Source: JBBSUQ01 sp964389755 (GTDB taxonomy: Bacteria; Bacteroidota; Bacteroidia; Flavobacteriales_D; Crocinitomicaceae). From it: 64,000 bases of DNA. Both the position numbers and the translations under genes were made by a program. Below, piece by piece: positions 51,138-59,035 of the stretch. The stretch spans positions 20,993-84,992 of the forward strand of contig CAYMEW010000016.1 in assembly GCA_964389755.1 (NCBI GenBank). Direction: 5' to 3'. Position 1 is the first letter of the stretch; every line of letters begins with the position of its first letter. The notes beneath the pieces are model-generated. The model worked only from the letters and a program-made list of their open reading frames with translations. It made no database searches and was not told the origin of the DNA.

Positions 51138-51941
51138 TTACTGTTCGTAATCTTTTCGCCTGACCACGCGGATCTGCCCGGTTAAGGGTTCCGTTATAAA
51201 AACGCGCTTCCGGCAAAGTGTAGCATGTTCTTTCCAGTTTACCCGGTCACGTACATACAATAATGTCGCGTAATCTGTCGCGGTAATGAGTTTATGGCGT
51301 TTACCGTGTTCGTGTACCGTCCTTTTGGCCTCCGACTGTTTTGGAACGAGCGTCAACTGGTCGTGCAGTTTTTCACGAATCAACAGACGCAACTGGCGGT
51401 CGAAGCGCATTAAATAGTCTCCTCCGAATACCACATGCGTGGTATCGTTTTTAAGTTCCGGAATGGCATACACGGTATAAGTCGACTTACTGATCGTTGG
51501 AATGTACCGGAAGTGAACCGCAGGATTCGAGAGGTCGAAGAATTGATCACGGTTCTCGGCTACCACATCTTCCGCGCATCGGATCACTCGTAAAAAACTG
51601 GTTTCCGTTGCGGAAGCTGCAATGTACATCGAATCGACCCGGTAAGCCTGATTCGCAAAAGGTTCGTCGAAACTGAAGCGCATCACGGCAATCTCACTGT
51701 TCTTCTGGAAGCAAACCACTGTTGCGCCGGAAGTTCCCTGTGTTAAAGCCACATAATCTCCGATCTGCGGAAGGCGGTGTGGAAAACTGTCGCGAATCAG
51801 TGTGCGGGCGAGTTCGGTTGCCTGGCGGATGCGACAGATCTGTTTTCCTTCACTCCGTACTTCATTCAGTTTCTTTTCAATTCCTGCAAAGGTGAGGGAA
51901 GAAAGACTGCAAAGCAGGAGAAGACAGCTAATTTTTCGCAT
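51138..51941 (-). CDS. Secreted protein of unknown function
   Basis: This 267-residue protein starts with a signal peptide (MRKISCLLLLCSLSSLTFAG) from the ATG at 51941; the frame is open 30 codons further, but that overlaps the upstream methyltransferase gene. The mature part alternates charged helices (RIRQATELARTLI) and strands (AVMRFSFDEPF, HVVFGGDYLMRF). I recognise no domain or catalytic motif. The two-base gap to the methyltransferase gene suggests co-transcription. Confidence 0.75.
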   Translation of the reverse strand: MRKISCLLLLCSLSSLTFAGIEKKLNEVRSEGKQICRIRQATELARTLIRDSFPHRLPQIGDYVALTQGTSGATVVCFQKNSEIAVMRFSFDEPFANQAYRVDSMYIAASATETSFLRVIRCAEDVVAENRDQFFDLSNPAVHFRYIPTISKSTYTVYAIPELKNDTTHVVFGGDYLMRFDRQLRLLIREKLHDQLTLVPKQSEAKRTVHEHGKRHKLITATDYATLLYVRDRVNWKEHATLCRKRVFITEPLTGQIRVVRRKDYEQ

Positions 51942-51943
51942 AG

Positions 51944-52657
51944 TTACTGGAAGTTTCCGATGATAAAGATACAGGGTTGTTTGGCAAGGTCGTAGGCCTT
52001 CTCGCGCCAGTCTTTGACAGACATGCTCCAAACGGATTCCGAAGGAAGCGTCAGGTTAGAAGCAATGCAAAGCGCCGTCTGGTCGTTCAGTTCGTTCAGC
52101 AGGTCGTCGAGCACGTTCATGTTACGAAAGGGCGTATCCATGAAAATGTGCGTGAAGCCCGTGCGACGCGTGTCGGCTTCCAGGTCCCGGAGTTTTCGTA
52201 CGCGGTCTTTCCGGTCTTTGGGCAAATATCCGTGAAAGGTGAATTCCTGTCCGCTGAAGCCGCTTCCCATCAGTGCAAGCAGAATACTCGACGGTCCGAC
52301 AAGGGGCGCGACTCGAATGCCGTTGTGATGGGCTTCGGAAACAAGTAAGGCACCGGGATCCGCAATTCCGGGACAGCCCGCCTCGGAGATAATACCGACA
52401 TCCGTGCCGAGCTGAAGCGCGGCAATGACCGGTTCCGTATCGGAAGCCTTCGAGCGTTTGTTAAGCACGACGAACGTACTGTCGTCGATCGGGAAATTGC
52501 GATCCAGTTTACGGAGGTAACGACGGGCAGATTTCAGATCTTCCACCGCAAAGTAACGCAGGGCACAGGTTTGCTGCTGCACATCCTGGGGGATCAAATC
52601 GTTTGCCGTTTCACCACCCAGGAGCGTGGGAACGAGGAAAAGTTTACCTTTTTTCAT
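51944..52657 (-). CDS. RsmI-like SAM-dependent methyltransferase (tetrapyrrole methylase fold)
   Basis: This 237-residue protein has the two-domain tetrapyrrole methylase fold seen in RsmI, the 16S rRNA ribose methyltransferase. It shows GKLFLVPTLLGG, EAGCPGIADPG, PLVGPSSILLALMGSGF and FHGYLPKDRKDR. It is shorter than RsmI (about 280 residues) because the C-terminal domain is missing, so it belongs to the short Bacteroidota paralogue group whose target is not known. The ATG at 52657 overlaps the LMW-PTP gene by 14 bases. Confidence 0.82.
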   Translation of the reverse strand: MKKGKLFLVPTLLGGETANDLIPQDVQQQTCALRYFAVEDLKSARRYLRKLDRNFPIDDSTFVVLNKRSKASDTEPVIAALQLGTDVGIISEAGCPGIADPGALLVSEAHHNGIRVAPLVGPSSILLALMGSGFSGQEFTFHGYLPKDRKDRVRKLRDLEADTRRTGFTHIFMDTPFRNMNVLDDLLNELNDQTALCIASNLTLPSESVWSMSVKDWREKAYDLAKQPCIFIIGNFQ

Positions 52658-53117
52658 GAACGTCTGCAAGTCTTTCGGCTAACCGGTCGGTGGCACGGTC
52701 TACCATTTTATACACATCGATGAATCCCTGGCGGCCGCCGAAATAAGGGTCCGGAACTTCGCGTTCCTCGCCCGGAAAACTCTCGTCGAGTAAAAAGCGG
52801 ACTTTCTCACGCTGCTCTGAACTGTTTGCAAGACGAAGCACATTTGTCCGGTTGCTGCGGTCCATGACGATGATCTCGTCGAACTCTTCGAGGTCTGTGA
52901 CAGTCAGCGGGCGGCTGCGAAGCGAACTAATATCGAGCCCGAACTCACGCGCTGTTTCGATCATCCGTTCATCCGGAGCTTCTCCTTCGTGAGCCCCCGA
53001 CGTTCCGGCCGAATCAACTTCCACATCCAGGCCCAGCGCCTGTACCTTTTTGCGCAGAAGCGCGTCGGCCAGCGGTGACCGGCATATATTTCCAAGGCAA
53101 ACCATTAGAATTTTCAT
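52644..53117 (-). CDS. Low molecular weight protein-tyrosine phosphatase
   Basis: This 157-residue enzyme has the active-site loop CLGNICRSP (Cys7-Arg13) and the general acid Asp in VPDPYFGG near residue 121, followed by FIDVYKMVDRATD. It dephosphorylates tyrosine-phosphate in proteins; in many bacteria it works with envelope polysaccharide kinases, none of which are in this window. It is first in a unit with the RsmI-like gene and the secreted protein. The predicted promoter core lies so close to the ATG that the mRNA may have no leader. Confidence 0.93.
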   Translation of the reverse strand: MKILMVCLGNICRSPLADALLRKKVQALGLDVEVDSAGTSGAHEGEAPDERMIETAREFGLDISSLRSRPLTVTDLEEFDEIIVMDRSNRTNVLRLANSSEQREKVRFLLDESFPGEEREVPDPYFGGRQGFIDVYKMVDRATDRLAERLADVHEKR

Positions 53118-53383
53118 GGCCTCAAAATTACGAAACTCCGACAGTCTGGGAAACCTTTGCGTGAAAATCGATATAACATTTTGAATTACAGATTATTAAT
53201 AATATCGGATTCGTATGAAAACGGAGTTTTTGCGAAATATTCAGGCAATAATAGTTAATGTTCAACGGGATGCTGAAAATGTTCATTTAGCATGATTTAA
53301 TTGTTAATTTAAGCTATAAGTAACCAACTTCTTGCTAAATTATACGTTATAAATGATAGACACAGGCCCCAAAATTCGCCGAT
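53118..53383. other. AT-rich intergenic region between LMW-PTP and rpoD
   Basis: This is a 266-base non-coding, AT-rich stretch. AACCTTTG at 53152-53159 (plus) is one base off TAnnTTTG and could start a leader of over 200 bases for rpoD. I found no tRNA or RNA fold, and no perfect hairpin. Confidence 0.4.
53123..53130 (-). promoter_or_regulatory. Predicted -7 promoter element of the LMW-PTP gene
   Basis: The minus strand reads TAATTTTG, matching TAnnTTTG, with only five bases before the ATG. The start of transcription would be at or near the A of ATG. Confidence 0.4.
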
Positions 53384-54253
53384 ATGAGACAACTAAAGAT
53401 AACCAAGCAAGTCACGAACCGGGAGACCGCTTCGCTCGATAAATACCTGCAGGAGATCGGTCGTGTCGATCTGATCAGCGCCGAAGAAGAAGTCGAACTC
53501 GCACGCCGAATCCGCGAAGGTGACCGGAATGCACTTGAACGGCTTACAAAGGCAAACCTGCGCTTCGTTGTGTCCGTATCCAAACAGTATCAGAACCAGG
53601 GCTTATCGCTTCCGGACCTGATCAACGAGGGAAATGTGGGCCTCATTAAAGCAGCAGAACGTTTCGATGAAACGCGCGGTTTTAAGTTCATTTCGTACGC
53701 CGTATGGTGGATTCGCCAGTCGATCCTCCAGGCACTCGCCGAACAGGCGCGTATCGTGCGTCTTCCGCTCAATAAGATCGGTTCCATTAACAAGATTAAC
53801 AAGGCATTCAGTGAACTCGAACAACGCTTCGAACGTCCGCCTTCTGCCGAAGAACTGGCTGAATTCCTGGAGGTAACTCCCGAGGAGATCAAGCAGTCTC
53901 TGGCGAACAACGGGCGCCATGTTTCGATGGATGCACCACTCATTGAGGGCGACGAATCGTCATCGAGTATTTACGACGTACTGCCGAATGATTCACTGCC
54001 AAGCCCCGAACGGGAACTGGTACTCGAATCCCTCCGAAAAGACATTGAACGCTCTCTTTCAACCCTCACGGCACGTGAAGGAGATGTGGTAAGATTATAT
54101 TACGGGTTAAACGGAAAACATCCGCTTACACTCGAAGAAATTGGCGAGCGCTTCGACCTGACCAGGGAACGCGTCCGTCAAATTAAGGAGAAAGCCATTC
54201 GAAGGTTGAAACATACATCCCGAAGCCGGATGCTAAAATCATACCTAGGTTAA
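53384..54253 (+). CDS. rpoD: RNA polymerase primary sigma factor (RpoD/SigA, Bacteroidota type)
   Basis: This 289-residue sigma70 is the short form typical of Bacteroidota, without the long N-terminal region 1.1. Region 1.2 starts SLDKYLQEIG; region 2 has GLSLPDLINEGNVGLIKAAERFD-type and FKFISYAVWWIRQSILQAL; region 3 has INKAFSELEQRF; region 4 ends LTLEEIGERFDLTRERVRQI. It should direct transcription from the TTG/TAnnTTTG promoters seen through the window. The last four bases overlap the end of the convergent priA gene. Confidence 0.95.
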   Translation: MRQLKITKQVTNRETASLDKYLQEIGRVDLISAEEEVELARRIREGDRNALERLTKANLRFVVSVSKQYQNQGLSLPDLINEGNVGLIKAAERFDETRGFKFISYAVWWIRQSILQALAEQARIVRLPLNKIGSINKINKAFSELEQRFERPPSAEELAEFLEVTPEEIKQSLANNGRHVSMDAPLIEGDESSSSIYDVLPNDSLPSPERELVLESLRKDIERSLSTLTAREGDVVRLYYGLNGKHPLTLEEIGERFDLTRERVRQIKEKAIRRLKHTSRSRMLKSYLG

Positions 54254-56724
54254 GCGGGGTCAATATTGATCGACATTCGGATAGACTTATTGAAAGGAAC
54301 GCTGTAGAAATTAGTAACTAATTCCTGCAGGCGTTCCTTAACTTTTTTCTCAGGCGCGTCGCGCTCGATCTTCAGTTTGATCTGTTTTAAAAATAAGTTT
54401 TGGATACGCGGCACTACCGGGAATTCCGGACCAAGTACACGTTCATGGAAAACCTGGCGCATTGCGCGAGCCAGTTCGTCACTTCCCTGGTTTAGCACGT
54501 TCGGATCTTTATGCTTTAAAGTGATGTCTATCAGTTTATAGAAAGGCGGATAGAAGTAGTTCTTTCGTTCGAGTATCTCGCTTTCATAAAAACCGGTGTA
54601 ATCGTGCTGCATCACCTTCTGGATAACCCAGTGATCGGGATCTCCCGCCTGGATCACGACCTTTCCGCGCGCACCTTTTCGTCCCGCGCGACCTGCAACC
54701 TGCGACATAAGTTGATAGGCGCGCTCCACGGCACGGAAATCAGTACGGTTCAGTAACATGTCTGCATCCAAAATACCGACCAGTCCCACATTGTCAAAAT
54801 CCAGTCCCTTCGTAACCATTTGCGTACCGATCAGGATGTCTACCTGTCCCGATTCGAAATCGTTCAGCAACACTTCGTACGCATTCTTGGATCGCGTGGT
54901 ATCGAGGTCCATGCGCATCACTTTGCGGTCGGGGAACAGCAGTCCCAGGTCATCCTCGATCTTTTCGGTACCGAAACCAAGCATCGAAAGCCGGTTGCTC
55001 CCGCAATTCGCACAACTTCCGACAGGCGGCGAAACATAACTGCAATAATGGCATTTCAAAGAATTCGTATGCTTGTGATAGGTCAGTGAAACATCGCAAT
55101 TCTTGCACGTCGGTACCCAGTTGCAGATCTCGCACATCCAAAGTGGGGTGTAGCCGCGTCGGTTCTGGAATAAAATGACCTGTTTGCCTTCCTTCATGCA
55201 ACTTTCCATGTGCTCGACCAGGAAACGGGTGAAATGTCCATGCATCGTTTTCTGCTTTCGCTCTTTCTTTACGTCGGCACACAGGATCTCCGGCAGGCGA
55301 ATGTCCCCGAAACGGGAAGTAAGTTCCGTGAACCCGTATTTTCCCTGTCTCGCATTCCAGAAACTTTCCATGGATGGAGTAGCCGAACCGAGCAAAACGG
55401 GGGCTTTTAATAAATGTCCGAGTACTACGGCGCTGTCACGGGCATGATAACGCGGAGACGGATCAAATTGCTTGAAAGAAGACTCGTGTTCTTCGTCCAC
55501 AATGATAAGTCCGAGACTGGAAAAAGGAAGAAAAATGGCAGAACGTGCGCCAAGCAGGATGCGAAAACGTGACGGATCGTTCTTCAGAAGCGCGTTCCAG
55601 ATCTCCACGCGTTCGTTTTGATTGAAACGCGAATGATACACACCCACCAGTTCCCCGAAATAAGCCTGCAAGCGGCGAATCAGCTGCGTCGTCAGGGCGA
55701 TCTCCGGAAGCAGGAACAGAACTTGTTTACCCTGCTCGAGCTGTTCGCGGATCAGTTCGACGTAAATTTCGGTCTTCCCGGAACCGGTAACGCCGTGTAA
55801 TAAGTTGACCTGCTTCGTTTCGAAGTGCTCGCGGACCGATTGTAAAGCTGTTGACTGCGCTTCGGAAAGCGGTTTAAATCCGCCGGTGGAACCGTCTGCT
55901 TCGGTAAGCCTGGAAATCGTGAGCCGTTGTTGAACAAACACTTCTTTCTTCTCAAGTGTACTGATCGACGATACGGAAATCCCGGCTTCTTCGAGCTCGC
56001 GCCGCAGTACGAAATCAGTGGGAGAATCCAGGTGTTTCAGCAATGAGAGCACCGCATCGAGTTGTTTGCCGAGCGAGGATTTTCCCTCCAGTTCGGAAAT
56101 GAGCGCCGAAAGATTCGCTTCGTCGTGGTAGAATTCATGAAAACCGACGTGCACCTGCTTTTTAGGCGTGTACTTATCGCGCAGATCTTCGAGCGTCATC
56201 ACGAGTTTCCGGTCAATGAGTTTCTTAATGACCGGTTGGATGGTCTTAATTCCCGCAATATCGGAGATCTGTTTCAGGTCGAGCACTTCCTGGATCTCAA
56301 GCGCTTCGAGGATCTGGTATTCTTTATCCGTAATGCTTTCGGGAGCGCCTTCGTAATCGGGGTGCAATACCACGCGCGTTTCACTGGCCAGTTTGAAATT
56401 GGAGGGAAGTGCCGCATTCATGACGTCTCCCAGTGGCGCCATGTAATAGGAGGAGATCCACTGCCAGAAACGGTATTGTACCGGCAGAATAATCGGCTCG
56501 TCATCCAGTACGTGCTCCACATATTTGGCTGTGTACCGGGCGGGAATCTCTTCATGCACGCGCACAATGATGCCGGTCAAAAGTTTTGACCTCCCGAAAG
56601 GAACGATTACCCGCACGCCGAAACGGACATGCGCGTTCATTTCAAACGGTACGCGGTAGGTGAAGACCTGGTTTACCGGAACCGGAAGAATCACATCTGC
56701 GAAGAATGTTTTTCTTTCCGTCAT
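54250..56724 (-). CDS. priA: Primosomal replication protein N' (PriA helicase)
   Basis: This 824-residue superfamily 2 helicase restarts stalled replication forks. It shows the N-terminal 3'-end binding domain, Walker A GVTGSGKTEIYVEL (about residues 313-326), DEEH box IIVDEEHESS, ARDSAVV, a zinc-binding region of eight cysteines (CEIC, CKNC, CHYC, CANC) and GTQMVTKGLDFDNVGLVGIL with VAGRAGRKG. It lies convergent with rpoD, overlapping by four bases. All key motifs are intact. Confidence 0.97.
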   Translation of the reverse strand: MTERKTFFADVILPVPVNQVFTYRVPFEMNAHVRFGVRVIVPFGRSKLLTGIIVRVHEEIPARYTAKYVEHVLDDEPIILPVQYRFWQWISSYYMAPLGDVMNAALPSNFKLASETRVVLHPDYEGAPESITDKEYQILEALEIQEVLDLKQISDIAGIKTIQPVIKKLIDRKLVMTLEDLRDKYTPKKQVHVGFHEFYHDEANLSALISELEGKSSLGKQLDAVLSLLKHLDSPTDFVLRRELEEAGISVSSISTLEKKEVFVQQRLTISRLTEADGSTGGFKPLSEAQSTALQSVREHFETKQVNLLHGVTGSGKTEIYVELIREQLEQGKQVLFLLPEIALTTQLIRRLQAYFGELVGVYHSRFNQNERVEIWNALLKNDPSRFRILLGARSAIFLPFSSLGLIIVDEEHESSFKQFDPSPRYHARDSAVVLGHLLKAPVLLGSATPSMESFWNARQGKYGFTELTSRFGDIRLPEILCADVKKERKQKTMHGHFTRFLVEHMESCMKEGKQVILFQNRRGYTPLWMCEICNWVPTCKNCDVSLTYHKHTNSLKCHYCSYVSPPVGSCANCGSNRLSMLGFGTEKIEDDLGLLFPDRKVMRMDLDTTRSKNAYEVLLNDFESGQVDILIGTQMVTKGLDFDNVGLVGILDADMLLNRTDFRAVERAYQLMSQVAGRAGRKGARGKVVIQAGDPDHWVIQKVMQHDYTGFYESEILERKNYFYPPFYKLIDITLKHKDPNVLNQGSDELARAMRQVFHERVLGPEFPVVPRIQNLFLKQIKLKIERDAPEKKVKERLQELVTNFYSVPFNKSIRMSINIDPA

Positions 56725-56746
56725 AAAGAACGTGTTTGGATATTAC

Positions 56747-57829
56747 CTACGGACAGTTGAAAGAGGTCGAATTATCCGAAGGATGCTGGCTACAGAACAG
56801 CAGGTTCCCCGTGATTGCCCCGATACACAATTCGCGTGTACTCTTCTGATCGATCAGGCGCAATGCAGGTGCCGAAGGCTGGTAAGCTGTCTTGTAAAAG
56901 CGATACGTCTGGCGGGAAGTAAAGATCCCCACAACACTTGCGCCTTCCGTGATCTCCAGGTTCGTATACGAAGGCTTCGATTCGGAAAGGGAAGAACTCG
57001 GTTCGTTCGCAAGCATGTATTTGTAAAGTACATCGGAACCGCCGGTCAGTACCAGTTCGATTCCTTCGATGTTTCGACGGATCACGTTCGGATCTTCTTC
57101 CACATTGTCACGCATTCCTTCGTAAAATCGCTGCCCGTTCATCGAGATCGAGTAGGAGGACTCCGGCTCCACGTCCAGTTCACCGATCGTTTGCTCGTAC
57201 GAACGGATGATGGTGTCCGTGGCGGTATGTTCACTGTAAAAGACGTTCATCTTCAGGTTTACAACATAGGCATCGCCCGTGGTAAATGAGAACGACTGGG
57301 TTGTGTATTCCCCCGGATCCTGTGCAAACTTGAATACCTGGTTGCCATACGGGTAATTGAGTCCGTCTACCAGTTCCGTTTCACCGGTCACCACGATCGA
57401 TCCGCCTTTAACGCTGGCTTTGAGGCGATAGAGAGCACCGGGCTGCAGGGGCGCGCCAAAGGAACCACCGGCCTTGAACATATACAGTTTCTGATTCGGT
57501 GCAAAGAACACACCGTTCGGGTTTTTGTTACTCACGGTCGTATCTTCGAGCGTCCAGGTACGTGTCACCACGTTGTCGATCACTTCCGTAATAACGATCT
57601 CGGCGTCCTGGAAATAATTGGAATCCGGGATCTGCGCGATCTCCAGGGAATTACCCGGGCCGATGAAAGCGCGTTGAAGTTTGATATAGTGGATCGAATC
57701 GGCCTGGTCAAGTAAACCGTAAAGTACGGCTGTTTCTTTGAAATCGCCTACCAGATCGACGTCTTCTTTACAGGAATTCATCGCGAATCCGGCAAAAGCC
57801 AGTAAGAACCAAAGAATGTGTTTTTTCAT
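56747..57829 (-). CDS. Lipoprotein, DUF4249-like
   Basis: This 360-residue protein has a lipoprotein signal peptide with lipobox MNSC (Cys near residue 19). The mature part has strands common in DUF4249 proteins (ETAVLYGLLDQADSIHYIKL, FQDAEIVITE, GALYRLKASVKGGSIVVTGE), often found with outer-membrane transporter genes; I see no such partner here. The ATG at 57829 begins a typical signal. Closing cysteines (LCIGAITGNLLFCSQ, NCP) may form disulfides. DUF4249 membership is probable, not certain. Confidence 0.65.
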   Translation of the reverse strand: MKKHILWFLLAFAGFAMNSCKEDVDLVGDFKETAVLYGLLDQADSIHYIKLQRAFIGPGNSLEIAQIPDSNYFQDAEIVITEVIDNVVTRTWTLEDTTVSNKNPNGVFFAPNQKLYMFKAGGSFGAPLQPGALYRLKASVKGGSIVVTGETELVDGLNYPYGNQVFKFAQDPGEYTTQSFSFTTGDAYVVNLKMNVFYSEHTATDTIIRSYEQTIGELDVEPESSYSISMNGQRFYEGMRDNVEEDPNVIRRNIEGIELVLTGGSDVLYKYMLANEPSSSLSESKPSYTNLEITEGASVVGIFTSRQTYRFYKTAYQPSAPALRLIDQKSTRELCIGAITGNLLFCSQHPSDNSTSFNCP

Positions 57830-57916
57830 AAAAAATGGATCGAAGGTCAAATATACGTTTTATTTCCGTGTGCGTCAATACCGCTTAATCAGCGATCGGT
57901 ACCTTTTAGTCAGGCA

Positions 57917-58981
57917 CTATTTCACGCGATTCAGTCCCATGGCGCGCAACATCCACTTGGGCAAATGTTTTTTCGGATCCCGCTTTTTCAGATTGATGTA
58001 CCAGCCGAGTTTTTTCATAACAGGGACCTTGTGTGTCTCCACGAACTCGATGAGCGTGCCGTCCGGGTCTTCAATGTATGAAAAACGTCCGCCGGCTTCT
58101 CCCATATCAAACGTATCCGAACTGTCCACGGTAAACGGGAAACCGGCAGCTTCACACTCTTTCTGAAGCGCGGCCATTCCCTGGATGTCGAAACACAGGT
58201 GAATAAAGCCCCAGTCGCCCCAGTACCGGTTTTCGAGGATCTTGCGATGCCTTGTATTGTCCAGGTCCTGGATCAGTTCGATCTCCGTGGGGCCGAGTAA
58301 TTCGGCAAAAGGTCCTTTGCGCTTTTCGGGGTGACTCAACAACACGCGTCGGAAGCGTGCAGAACCGTTCGGAAGACCGCCGAATCCTTCGAATTGCTCC
58401 GAAGCATCGAAAACCACCTGCGAATAACCGAGTACGTCCCGGTAAAGAGGCAGGGCACGATCGATATCGCTCACGCCGATAATACAACCTCCGACCCCGC
58501 CGCAGCGCGAAGGATGTTTCGTATCCGAAAAGAACCCGCTTCCTTCAACAACCTGGAAAATGTTACCGTTCGGGTCGCGAACAAAGAAAAACGGTCCGCC
58601 TTTCGGATCTCTGGAAAGATCGCTGAGTAATTCGGCACCGTTTTCCCGAAAATAGGCGTAAGAAGCCGCCACGTCATGCGATTTGATCTTACAGGCATAC
58701 AGTCCGTAATCACCGGCCACGATCTCGAAGTCGGCTTTTTCGGTGTTTCGGGAAGTAAACTGCCAGATCTCGAAACCGCCTCCGCCGTCCATGCTCAGGG
58801 CAAGTGTGGCAGTTCTCCGGTGAACTTCGCCCCCGGTGTATTGGGTCATAAGCGGCGCTTCTGCGGCATCTTCGAAAACGCGTACGTCCACACCGAAGAA
58901 TTTCCGGTACCATTTCCAGATTTCCTGTACGTTCGGAACGCCGATGCCCATTTGCTGGATCCCGCAGATGATCTTTTCCAT
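57917..58981 (-). CDS. Two-domain VOC (glyoxalase-fold) protein
   Basis: This 354-residue protein has two vicinal-oxygen-chelate domains, an N-terminal one (about 1-150, with FFFVRDPNGNIFQVVEG) and a C-terminal one (about 160-330, with FSYIEDPDGTLIEFVET), then a tail KKRDPKKHLPKWMLRAMGLN. Layout fits ring-cleaving dioxygenases and epimerase/lyase-like VOC proteins; metal ligands in the second domain appear to be His (FIHLCFD) and Glu (EFVE). The reaction is unknown. The ATG at 58981 is used because an upstream TTG lies inside the consensus promoter TATATTTG. Confidence 0.8.
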   Translation of the reverse strand: MEKIICGIQQMGIGVPNVQEIWKWYRKFFGVDVRVFEDAAEAPLMTQYTGGEVHRRTATLALSMDGGGGFEIWQFTSRNTEKADFEIVAGDYGLYACKIKSHDVAASYAYFRENGAELLSDLSRDPKGGPFFFVRDPNGNIFQVVEGSGFFSDTKHPSRCGGVGGCIIGVSDIDRALPLYRDVLGYSQVVFDASEQFEGFGGLPNGSARFRRVLLSHPEKRKGPFAELLGPTEIELIQDLDNTRHRKILENRYWGDWGFIHLCFDIQGMAALQKECEAAGFPFTVDSSDTFDMGEAGGRFSYIEDPDGTLIEFVETHKVPVMKKLGWYINLKKRDPKKHLPKWMLRAMGLNRVK

Positions 58982-58996
58982 GTTCTTTTTTTCCGG

Positions 58997-59004
58997 CAAA
59001 TATA
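58997..59004 (-). promoter_or_regulatory. Predicted -7 promoter element of the VOC gene
   Basis: The minus strand reads TATATTTG, an exact consensus match, 15 bases before the ATG. It overlaps a TTG that would otherwise be read as a start. Confidence 0.55.
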
Positions 59005-59035
59005 ACGATTGACAACTTAATTTTTGTACCCTCCC

